Part shown: piece after piece, positions 1 through 6,686 of the stretch
Numbering within the stretch: the stretch's first letter is position 1
Layout of the letters: the number at the start of each line of letters is the position of its first letter
NCBI GenBank assembly: GCA_009788135.1
Contig: WQSA01000080.1
Coordinates: forward strand, 1 to 9,536
From: Candidatus Fibrimonadales bacterium
GTDB lineage: Bacteria > Fibrobacterota > Fibrobacteria > Fibrobacterales > Fibrobacteraceae
Direction: 5' to 3'
DNA length: 9,536 nucleotides
Program-made: the position numbers and the translations under genes
Notes under the pieces: generated by a model
The model's database searches: none
Told to the model about the DNA's origin: nothing
The model's input: the letters and a program-made list of their open reading frames with translations, nothing else

Positions 1-173
1 CTGGAGACCTGCAAGATAACCGGGCTTTTGGTTTCCACGCAAGCCTGTATTATGGCCTGCATTTGTTCCATATTGTTGAAATTGTATGCCGGAATAGCAT
101 AACCGCCTTTTATAGCTTCTGCGAACATGGCTTTGGTATTCACCAGTCCAAGCTCTTTGTATGATACTGCCAT
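1..173 (-). CDS. fba: Class II fructose-bisphosphate aldolase, N-terminal part (partial)
   Basis: Partial gene; the first 57 codons are present and the rest lies beyond the left edge. The protein begins MAVSYKELGLVNTKAMF and continues with a GGYAIPAYNFNN segment and ETKSPVILQVS, which is the characteristic N-terminus of zinc-dependent class II aldolases. The family cleaves fructose-1,6-bisphosphate reversibly to dihydroxyacetone phosphate and glyceraldehyde-3-phosphate in cytoplasmic glycolysis and gluconeogenesis. The zinc-binding and catalytic residues lie further downstream and cannot be checked here. The ATG at 173-171 is preceded at a 7-base distance by AGAGGT (minus strand, 186-181), an acceptable ribosome binding site. 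It follows uvrC on the same strand after a 42-base gap with no evident terminator, so co-transcription is likely although the functions are unrelated. The alternative is a related class II aldolase such as tagatose-bisphosphate aldolase, which the N-terminus alone does not strictly exclude. Confidence 0.88.
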   Translation of the reverse strand, partial: MAVSYKELGLVNTKAMFAEAIKGGYAIPAYNFNNMEQMQAIIQACVETKSPVILQVS

Positions 174-215
174 AATGTGAACCTCTGTTTAGGTGTTTTC
201 GGTAATTTAGAAAAA

Positions 216-1868
216 TTACTTCTGCCGTCTCTTCCTCTGAAAGCCCACAGCAAACCTGTGCGCCTCGTCCCTAGCGCGCTGCAAAAGCTGCAAAGCGGAG
301 TTGCTGCGCTTTAGCAATATCGGCTGCCGCTCCCCGGGGAATACTATTTCTTCTAAACGCTTGGCTAAGCCTATAACGGGAATGTCAGTTAAATGCAACT
401 CCAAAAGAACCCCGTATGCCGCTTCAACTTGACCCTTTCCGCCGTCTATAACCAGCAAATCCGGAAAATCTGCGTGCTCCATTTGCAAACGAGTTAACCT
501 GCGCATTAAAATTTCGCGCATGCTCGCATAATCGTCTCCGCCCATCGCTATCTTTACCCGGTATTTTCTATAATCGCTCTTGCTCGGATGACCGTTCACA
601 AAACGAACCATGCTCGCAACGGGCTCCGTTCCTGCCAAATGAGAAATGTCAAAACACTCTATGCAGAACGGAGGAGACTTTAAATCCAATTCCTTTTGCA
701 GCTCAAAAATGCTTCGGTTCATTTCATCGTATTTAAAGCGCTTGGCTTCCGATTCTACCAAAAGCATCTCCGCATTCGCTTTTGCTATGCGCAAAAATCC
801 CTCCTTATCGCCTCGCTGAGGAACCACTACATGAATTTTTTTGCCCTTCAAACCTGCCAAAAAGTCTTCAAAAGCCTCAAGGTCCTCGCCCAAGGAGATT
901 TCCATGGCTATTTCGTTGGGCAAATCTTCCCTGTCAATTCCCAAATACCAGCGAGGCAAAAATTCCGCCAAAATTTCGGGAGCTTCTAGCTGCAACGGGC
1001 TCTCCAAATAAAAATGACGCCTGTCATACAAAATTCCGTTCCTGTATTCAATGATTACAACCGTTGCCAATTCCTTCGCTCTGCAAATCGCAATCACGTC
1101 AAGGCTCAAATCCGCTTCGTTTGCCTTGTCCGCTTTCTGCTTGGCAAAAGCGCTGTTCACCGCTTGAATCTGGTCTCTCAGCCTGCTTGCATCTTCAAAA
1201 CGCATTTCTGCGGAGGCATTGTGCATATCGCTTTCCAGTTCCGCAAGAATTTCGCGGCTTTTGCCCTCCAAAAGCCTTCTCGCTCCATGAACGCCCTTCA
1301 TATACCGAGCCTCGCTCACCATATCTGCGCATGGAGCGCTGCACCTCCCTATGTGAAAATTCAGGCAAGGGCGTTTTTTTTTCTGAACAGGGAATCTCGT
1401 GTTGCATTCTCTCAAGCGAAACATTCTGGGCACCAAATCTAAAATAGTCCTCAAGTAATAGGAGTTGGTGAAAGGACCAAAATATAGATTTTTGTCGTCT
1501 TTCGCATGGCGCGTAATTCTCAAACGAGGGAATTTCTCCTGAATCGTCAGCATAAGATATGGGAAATGCTTGTCGTCTTTTTGGCGAACATTGTAAAAAG
1601 GCTGGTGTTTGGTAATTAAATTCGCTTCCAGAATCAGAGCCTCAGCCTCGTTTTCCGTGATTATCCACTCAATATCGGCTATGTGTGGAAGCATTGAAGA
1701 AGCCGCCCTATGCCTAGCTTTCTCCTTTCCGTCAAAATAACTACGTACCCTTTTGCATAAAGATTTAGCTTTGCCTATATATATAGTGTCTCCCTTGGAG
1801 TTTTTCATAAGATAAACACCGGGCTTTGCTGGCAAACTTTGTAAACGGTTTTGTAACCCCTCAAGCAT
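216..1868 (-). CDS. uvrC: UvrABC excinuclease subunit C, lacking the C-terminal HhH domain
   Basis: UvrC makes the two incisions flanking a lesion in nucleotide excision repair, after UvrA/UvrB recognition. The 550 residues show the family order. The GIY-YIG nuclease occupies about 13-95 (GVY 17-19, YIG 30-32, K33, R40, metal-ligand Glu around 76). Four cysteines C155, C168, C176 and C180 match the proposed iron-sulfur site. A UVR helix pair that contacts UvrB lies at about 205-240. The RNase H-like nuclease lies at about 385-545, with D407 (CFDISH), D446 (GGDDYASM), D475 (VIDGGKGQ) and H537 (RDEAHRFA). The usual protein is about 600 residues and ends in a helix-hairpin-helix pair; here a TAA follows FQRKRRQK directly and the next gene begins 42 bases later, so that domain is absent rather than split off. 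An A9 tract encodes K163-K165. The ATG at 1868 lacks a convincing SD, but it places the N-terminus correctly before LPAKPGVY. Confidence 0.96.
   Translation of the reverse strand: MLEGLQNRLQSLPAKPGVYLMKNSKGDTIYIGKAKSLCKRVRSYFDGKEKARHRAASSMLPHIADIEWIITENEAEALILEANLITKHQPFYNVRQKDDKHFPYLMLTIQEKFPRLRITRHAKDDKNLYFGPFTNSYYLRTILDLVPRMFRLRECNTRFPVQKKKRPCLNFHIGRCSAPCADMVSEARYMKGVHGARRLLEGKSREILAELESDMHNASAEMRFEDASRLRDQIQAVNSAFAKQKADKANEADLSLDVIAICRAKELATVVIIEYRNGILYDRRHFYLESPLQLEAPEILAEFLPRWYLGIDREDLPNEIAMEISLGEDLEAFEDFLAGLKGKKIHVVVPQRGDKEGFLRIAKANAEMLLVESEAKRFKYDEMNRSIFELQKELDLKSPPFCIECFDISHLAGTEPVASMVRFVNGHPSKSDYRKYRVKIAMGGDDYASMREILMRRLTRLQMEHADFPDLLVIDGGKGQVEAAYGVLLELHLTDIPVIGLAKRLEEIVFPGERQPILLKRSNSALQLLQRARDEAHRFAVGFQRKRRQK
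1374..1382 (-). repeat. A9 homopolymer inside uvrC
   Basis: Nine consecutive adenines on the coding (minus) strand encode lysines 163-165 of UvrC, between the first two cysteines of the C155/C168/C176/C180 set. It is the longest mononucleotide run I found in the window. Loss of one A would bring TGA at 1363-1361 into frame and give a product of about 168 residues containing only the GIY-YIG domain. Gain of one A would read about 60 different residues before stopping near 1195. Tracts of this length are known slippage sites for polymerases. Whether slippage happens here is not shown. Confidence 0.6.
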
Positions 1869-1871
1869 AAA

Positions 1872-1889
1872 AGGAATTTACAAATTCCT
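1872..1889. promoter_or_regulatory. Perfect 8+8 inverted repeat in the uvrC/kinase divergent gap
   Basis: AGGAATTT (1872-1879) and AAATTCCT (1882-1889) are exact reverse complements separated by AC. The element occupies half of the 35-base gap between the divergent starts of uvrC (ATG at 1868) and the sensor kinase (ATG at 1904). An operator seen by a dimeric regulator of one or both genes is the natural reading. A short hairpin in the uvrC leader is possible but needs a very tight loop. No family-specific operator sequence is recognised. Confidence 0.4.
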
Positions 1890-1903
1890 AAATTTGCCCT
1901 TAT

Positions 1904-4900
1904 ATGCGTATAATATTTGTCATATTCGCCATGTTGCTCCTTGCGTTTTCCGGTTGCAATAAAGCTTCGGAAGATAAAAAGCAAATTATAGAAGCATTTA
2001 AATACGCTTCTTACCGAGAACTTCCAGGTATAACTGCCGATGAGATTGCCGCTATAGAGACTCTGCAGGCGAAGGTTGACAGTTTAGTTTATGGCACAGA
2101 GCCTACATCCGAGGCTTTCTACGATGATAATGGCGATATAAACGGATGGTCTGCTTTGCTTTGCGAATGGCTCACCAACTTTTTCGGAATTGAGTTTAAA
2201 CCGAAGTTTGATAGTCAGAATGTCGATTTTACAGGAGTCATGATGAATGCGGAAGATTTGCGGGAAACCCATTCTATGACCTCCGCTATTGCCATGCAAA
2301 CGATCCGCTCCTACAGGCTTGCATACGCAGTGCCTATTGAATACATTGAGCCTGTGCGGGACCTGCGATATGCATTTATAGAAGGCAACTCTACTGTTAT
2401 AGATAAGGTCACATCTTCGCTTGAGAGCGGTACCTATGAGGTAGTGCTTGTTAAGAACACCGATGAAGCCTATGATTTGCTCGGCTCGGAAGCTGTAGAT
2501 GCTTTCTTTGATCTGAATACGGTAGAACATAAATTTGACAAATACGGCGATGTGGCTGCCAAAGATTTCTTTCCCGTGATTTTCTTTCCGGTTTCGCTTG
2601 CAACGCAGAATAAGGAATTGGAGCCGATTATTTCGGTTATGCAAAAAGCTTTGGACAACGGTGCGCTCAGACATTTGATTGCGCTGTACAACAAAGGGTA
2701 CAAGGAATACATCAAGCGCAAATTGCCTTTATTGCTCACCGACGAAGAAAAGTATTACATAAAAGCAAATCCGGAAATAAAATTTGTTGCCGAGTATTAT
2801 AACTATCCAATCAGCTTTTACGACGTACATGAGAAACGGTGGCAGGGCATAGCTTTTGATTTGCTGTCTGAAATAGAAGAACTTACAGGGCAAACTTTCA
2901 TATTGGCAAATGATTCGCATATGGAATGGCCGGAACTGCTTAGAATGGTGGAAGCAGGCGAGGTTCCGCTGTCTGCCGAGATAGTCCATTCAAGAGGGCG
3001 CGAAGGACGCTTTATATGGCCAAAGAATGCGAATTTAAGGGACAAATTTGCGCTTATTTCCAAAGCCGAACATCCAAACATACACGTTAACGAAGTTTCG
3101 AAAATGAGAATTGGCATACCGGGCAATACCGTTTATTCCGAGATGTTCTATGAGTGGTTTCCAAACCACAAGAATACCACTGAATACGTCGGTTCAAATG
3201 CTGCTTTTGAAGCTCTTAGGAACGGCGAGGTGGACATGGTTATGTCTAGCGAGCACAGATTGCTATCCATCTCGCACTTTAAAGAATTGGTAGGATATAA
3301 AACCAATATAGTGTTTGACTTTCCCGCAAATTCGCATTTTGGGCTCAACAAAAAAGAAGTCATTTTATGCTCCATTATAAACAAAGCGCTTTCCATGATA
3401 GATACGGAAGGCATAACCGTGCAATGGGAGCAAAAAACCTACGATTACAGGGAAAAATTATATGTGGCGCAGCGGATGTGGCTTATAGGCGTTGTTGTGC
3501 TGCTGTTGCTTGCGCTAGCTTTGCTGATGAGATATAACCAAAACAGACGCCAGTTCCATTCTCTGGAAAACATATTGAACAGCATTGATTCCATGATTTA
3601 TGTAACCGAGCCGGAAACAAACAAAATTCTTTTCATAAACAACCGCATGAAACAGCATTACGGCATTGTAGGCGACTGCGTTGGGCAATTGTGCTATAAA
3701 ATCTTGCAGAGAGATCTCAATGAAAAGTGCGAGTTTTGCCCGTGTTTCAAGCTTGACAAAAAGCCCAACCAGACTATTGTATGGGAAGAACGCAGTACCT
3801 TGACAAAACGCATCTATAATAATACGGACAGATACATACGTTGGCCAAACGGAAAAATGGTTCATATACAGCATTCCATAGATATGACGGATTTGGTTGC
3901 GGCAAGAGAACTGGCTGAGCAGAGCAATAAAGCCAAGAGTATTTTCCTTGCCAGAATGAGCCATGAGATACGTACGCCCATGAATGCCATAGTTGGCATG
4001 GCCGAGCTAGTATTGCGCAACGATGCGGCAAATGCGGTTCGCGAAGATATAATCACAATTCAGCGAGCTGGAGAAAATCTATTATCCATTATCAACGACA
4101 TTTTAGACATTTCAAAAGTAGAAAGGGGAAAGATGGAAATCCTTCCTAGAGATTACTTCCTCTCGTCCCTGATAAACGATGTGACAAGCATTATCAAAAT
4201 GAAGCTTATGGATTCCAAAGTTAATTTTGAAGTCAATGTAAACAGCAATATACCAAATGCGCTTTTCGGAGACGAAACAAGAGTCAGGCAATCATTGCTC
4301 AATGTTTTGAACAATGCGGCTAAATACACAAAAAGCGGATTTATATCTTTTTCCGTAATCGGGGAATTAAGCGGAGAAGACACCGTTAACTTGACTATAA
4401 AAGTTGCAGATAGCGGCATTGGCATAAAAGAGGAAAATCTAGACAAGTTGTTCACGGACTTTGTTCAGATAAATTCTGCAGATAACAAAAATATAGAGAG
4501 TTCCGGGCTTGGACTTGCCATAACGAAATTTTTTATTGAAGCTATGGGCGGAAGCATAGACGTTGAGTCGGTTTACGGAAAGGGCAGTACCTTTATCATC
4601 AAGCTTCCTCAAAAAGTACGTTCGCACGTGCCTGTGCAAAACATTAAAAATCCTCAAGAAGTTGCCATATTCAAGGCAAAATTCAATGCTCCAAAGGCAA
4701 GAGTGCTTATTGTTGACGACATAAGCACAAACCTGAGAGTTGCCGAGGGCCTGCTTTTGCCTTATAAGATGAAGGTTGAAACTGCTATGGGCGGGCAAGA
4801 ATCAATTGATATGATTACAGACGCTACCCGCCACGCCCGTCCTTATGATTTGATATTTATGGACCACATGATGCCGGAAATGAACGGCGTGGAAGCAACA

Positions 4901-5620
4901 AAGCGTATAAGGTACATGGGGTACGACTTTCCGATCGTCGCATTGACCGCAAATGCTATTTCTGGCACAAGGGAAATGTTCCTTTCAAACGGATTCAACG
5001 ATTTCTTGTCTAAACCTATAGATACTTTTAAATTGAACGTTATTCTGGAGGAATACATTCCAAAGGAAAAGCAGGAAATGGTGAAAGAAGGCACCGATGA
5101 TAAAAGCGATTTGCAAAAAATTCAATTGCAAACACTTATAGCATTTCACAAAGATGGGCTTGAAAAGATAAAGGAAATTGAACAATGCCTGGAAACGGAG
5201 AATTACACTCTATACACCATCCAGGTCCACGCATTGAAGAGCGCTGCAGCAAACATAGGCGCAGATGAAATATCCGAGCTGGCAAAAACGCTGGAAGTGG
5301 CAGGAAAAAAGAGGGATGTAGAGTTCATAAAATCGCATACAGCCCAGTTTTTGGAAGATTTGAAGCATGTTTTAAGCGATATAAGCATACAGATTGAGGA
5401 AAAGCAGGACAAAAAGACCTTGAATATAAGAACCCTGATTAAGCTGAAATCTGCGCTTAAATCCATGAGCCTTGATGCCATTGACGTAATTAACCAGTCT
5501 ATAAACGATTTGCAGAACTTTGCAGAAATGAATGATATAGTGCAAAATGTGCTTAAAGGCAATTATGATGAAGCTATAGTGATGATAGACAATTATTTTT
5601 CTAGGTTACCAAAAGCATGA
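1904..5620 (+). CDS. Hybrid sensor histidine kinase: two Venus-flytrap domains, TM, PAS, HisKA, HATPase, REC, HPt
   Basis: A BvgS-like multi-step phosphorelay kinase of 1238 residues. Residues 1-18 form a signal sequence ending in a lipobox-like LAFSGC (Cys18). Residues about 30-275 and 283-510 are two periplasmic SBP_bac_3-like (Venus-flytrap) sensor domains, both weakly conserved. A membrane helix spans about 525-542. A PAS-like domain at about 551-665 carries C592, C597, C609, C612 and C614. HisKA has phospho-acceptor H687 in MSHEIRTPMNA. HATPase_c has N804 (N box), DSGIG 836-840 and GLGL 868-871. REC has D938/D939, phospho-acceptor D987 (FMDHMMPEMNG), T1015 and K1037. HPt has H1109 (VHALKSAAANIGA). 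A roughly 67-residue helical tail (1172-1238) follows. All catalytic residues are present. The ATG at 1904 is the only start that preserves the signal, but no SD precedes it. Its end overlaps the REC-HD-GYP gene by ATGA, so that regulator is the likely phosphate target. Ligand unknown. Confidence 0.95.
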   Translation: MRIIFVIFAMLLLAFSGCNKASEDKKQIIEAFKYASYRELPGITADEIAAIETLQAKVDSLVYGTEPTSEAFYDDNGDINGWSALLCEWLTNFFGIEFKPKFDSQNVDFTGVMMNAEDLRETHSMTSAIAMQTIRSYRLAYAVPIEYIEPVRDLRYAFIEGNSTVIDKVTSSLESGTYEVVLVKNTDEAYDLLGSEAVDAFFDLNTVEHKFDKYGDVAAKDFFPVIFFPVSLATQNKELEPIISVMQKALDNGALRHLIALYNKGYKEYIKRKLPLLLTDEEKYYIKANPEIKFVAEYYNYPISFYDVHEKRWQGIAFDLLSEIEELTGQTFILANDSHMEWPELLRMVEAGEVPLSAEIVHSRGREGRFIWPKNANLRDKFALISKAEHPNIHVNEVSKMRIGIPGNTVYSEMFYEWFPNHKNTTEYVGSNAAFEALRNGEVDMVMSSEHRLLSISHFKELVGYKTNIVFDFPANSHFGLNKKEVILCSIINKALSMIDTEGITVQWEQKTYDYREKLYVAQRMWLIGVVVLLLLALALLMRYNQNRRQFHSLENILNSIDSMIYVTEPETNKILFINNRMKQHYGIVGDCVGQLCYKILQRDLNEKCEFCPCFKLDKKPNQTIVWEERSTLTKRIYNNTDRYIRWPNGKMVHIQHSIDMTDLVAARELAEQSNKAKSIFLARMSHEIRTPMNAIVGMAELVLRNDAANAVREDIITIQRAGENLLSIINDILDISKVERGKMEILPRDYFLSSLINDVTSIIKMKLMDSKVNFEVNVNSNIPNALFGDETRVRQSLLNVLNNAAKYTKSGFISFSVIGELSGEDTVNLTIKVADSGIGIKEENLDKLFTDFVQINSADNKNIESSGLGLAITKFFIEAMGGSIDVESVYGKGSTFIIKLPQKVRSHVPVQNIKNPQEVAIFKAKFNAPKARVLIVDDISTNLRVAEGLLLPYKMKVETAMGGQESIDMITDATRHARPYDLIFMDHMMPEMNGVEATKRIRYMGYDFPIVALTANAISGTREMFLSNGFNDFLSKPIDTFKLNVILEEYIPKEKQEMVKEGTDDKSDLQKIQLQTLIAFHKDGLEKIKEIEQCLETENYTLYTIQVHALKSAAANIGADEISELAKTLEVAGKKRDVEFIKSHTAQFLEDLKHVLSDISIQIEEKQDKKTLNIRTLIKLKSALKSMSLDAIDVINQSINDLQNFAEMNDIVQNVLKGNYDEAIVMIDNYFSRLPKA
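3554..3898 (+). other. Cysteine-rich PAS-like domain in sensor kinase 1
   Basis: Residues about 551-665, between the membrane helix and HisKA. The start (ILNSIDSMIYVTEPET) and end (YIRWPNGKMVHIQHSIDMTDL) fit a cytoplasmic PAS fold. The middle carries five cysteines spaced C-x4-C-x11-C-x2-C-x-C, including CEFCPC. As I recall, cysteine-bearing PAS domains of this sort recur in spirochaete and sulfate-reducer kinases. A bound metal, an iron-sulfur cluster or a thiol redox switch are candidate roles, none shown here. Confidence 0.6.
3914..5617 (+). repeat. Duplicated kinase module, copy 1
   Basis: Codons 671-1238 of sensor kinase 1 (from AEQSN to the C-terminus) are colinear with codons 33-589 of sensor kinase 2 at 6783-8453, in direct orientation. 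In the first 78 aligned residues (from SNKAKS to PRDY) I count 58 identities. Similarity continues through HATPase, REC, HPt and the tail. This is an old paralogous duplication, diverged at DNA level but with short exact matches such as the 15 bases ggctgagcagagcaa. Confidence 0.8.
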
Positions 5621-6660
5621 GTACAGAGCAAAAAAGGATATTTCTGGTAGATGATGACGCTACAAACCTCATTGTAGGCAGAACAGCGCTCATTGAATAT
5701 TACGACGTTCTTACTTTTAACTCCGGCGCGCGCCTTTTGAAAGCCTTGGAAGCCAATATACCCGATTTGATTCTTTTGGATGTTGCAATGCCGGAAATGG
5801 ACGGTTATGAAACAATAAAATCCATAAAAAGCAGAAAAGAAACCGAAAATATCCCTGTTATCTTTTTAACGGCAAAAAGCGATGGAGAAAGCGAGCTGAA
5901 AGGACTGTCGCTGGGCGCAATAGATTACATAATAAAGCCATTCTCGCCGCCGCTTTTGCGCAAGCGGCTCGAAGTTCATTTGGAACTCATAAAATACAAC
6001 ACCCGCCTGCAGGAAATGGTGGAATCAAAGACAAAATCCGTTGTCACTCTGCAAAACGCAATTCTTAAAACAATGGTGGAACTTGTTGAACGCCGCGATT
6101 ATACCACTGGCGGTCATCTTGAGAGAACAACTCGCTACTTAGGCATATTAATCCAGGCTATGCTGGAGCGAGGCTTGCACAAAGACATAATATCAGGCTG
6201 GGATTTGGACATGGTGCTGCGCTCTGCGCAACTGCACGATGTTGGCAAAATCGCGATAAAAGACAATATCCTGCAAAAAACAGACGGGCTTACGCCAGAG
6301 GAATTTGAGGAAATCAAAAAACATACGACTGTCGGCGAGCTTGTTATAGAAGGGCTTAAGAAAAATGCGGTAGAGTCGGAATTTTTGGAACATGCAGGAA
6401 TTTTCGCCGGTACTCACCACGAAAAATGGGATGGGAGCGGATATCCGAGAGGTTTGAAGGGCGAAGAAATTCCGCTTCAAGGAAGGTTGCTTGCCATAGC
6501 TGACGTTTATGACGCTCTAGTTTCTGCCAGGCCATACAAAAATGCATTTACTCATAAAAAAGCGGTTGATATTATTGCACACGGCAGAGGAAAGCATTTT
6601 GACCCTGAGTTGACAGATTTGTTTCTTGAGGTCTCGGATCAATTCATAACGAAAGTTTGA
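5617..6660 (+). CDS. Response regulator with REC and HD-GYP domains (c-di-GMP phosphodiesterase)
   Basis: A 347-residue cytoplasmic regulator. REC covers about 6-125: acidic pair D12/D13, phospho-acceptor D55 (LILLDVAMPEMDG), T85 and K107 of the KPF motif. A linker helix (about 118-150) leads to an HD-GYP domain at about 150-345. Its signatures are all intact: GGHLER with H167, HD pair H207-D208 in LHDVGK, H236, H267-H268 in THHEKWDGSGYP, and D297 in IADVYDALVSARPYK. Intact HD-GYP proteins hydrolyse the second messenger c-di-GMP, usually lowering sessile behaviour and affecting motility. The ATG overlaps the preceding kinase stop (ATGA, 5617-5620). Only a distant AGG precedes it, so translational coupling probably supplies initiation. 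Placement between two HPt-ending hybrid kinases makes it the obvious terminal phospho-acceptor of both. Catalytic activity is inferred from motif completeness, and the phosphorylation effect (on or off) is unknown. Confidence 0.95.
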   Translation: MSTEQKRIFLVDDDATNLIVGRTALIEYYDVLTFNSGARLLKALEANIPDLILLDVAMPEMDGYETIKSIKSRKETENIPVIFLTAKSDGESELKGLSLGAIDYIIKPFSPPLLRKRLEVHLELIKYNTRLQEMVESKTKSVVTLQNAILKTMVELVERRDYTTGGHLERTTRYLGILIQAMLERGLHKDIISGWDLDMVLRSAQLHDVGKIAIKDNILQKTDGLTPEEFEEIKKHTTVGELVIEGLKKNAVESEFLEHAGIFAGTHHEKWDGSGYPRGLKGEEIPLQGRLLAIADVYDALVSARPYKNAFTHKKAVDIIAHGRGKHFDPELTDLFLEVSDQFITKV

Positions 6661-6677
6661 AAGTTTGAAAAATTATT

Positions 6678-6684
6678 GGAGGGG
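6678..6684 (+). promoter_or_regulatory. Strong ribosome binding site for sensor kinase 2
   Basis: GGAGGGG lies just upstream of the ATG at 6687, within the 26-base gap after the HD-GYP gene. It is the strongest SD-like sequence in the window, though close to the start (4 bases after GGAGG). It fixes the start and shows that the kinase has no longer N-terminus: a short TM protein is intended, not a truncated reading of a larger gene. Confidence 0.7.
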
Positions 6685-6686
6685 AG

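Noticed and set aside
181..194. Short inverted repeat ACCT/AGGT around the aldolase ribosome binding site
   Set aside because: Stem of only 4 bp with a 6-base loop and no supporting extension; too weak to call a riboregulator or terminator.
174..215. Possible terminator between uvrC and the aldolase gene
   Set aside because: There is a short T run on the minus strand just after the uvrC stop, but no GC-rich stem precedes it.
1014..1442. Open frame of 142 codons opposite uvrC
   Set aside because: Antisense to conserved uvrC codons; its sequence has no family features and is explained as a shadow frame.
1909..1914. Exact TATAAT hexamer near the start of sensor kinase 1
   Set aside because: It lies inside the coding region just after the ATG, has no -35 partner at 16-18 bases, and would start the transcript downstream of the only usable start codon.
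2084..2674. Long antisense open frame inside sensor kinase 1 (minus strand)
   Set aside because: No recognisable domain, no ribosome binding site, cysteine- and arginine-rich shadow composition, and fully overlapped by a well-supported gene.
6651..6670. Tandem GAAAGTTT GAAAGTTT GAAA across the HD-GYP stop codon
   Set aside because: Two and a half copies of an 8-mer; it explains nothing further and is best read as local slippage.
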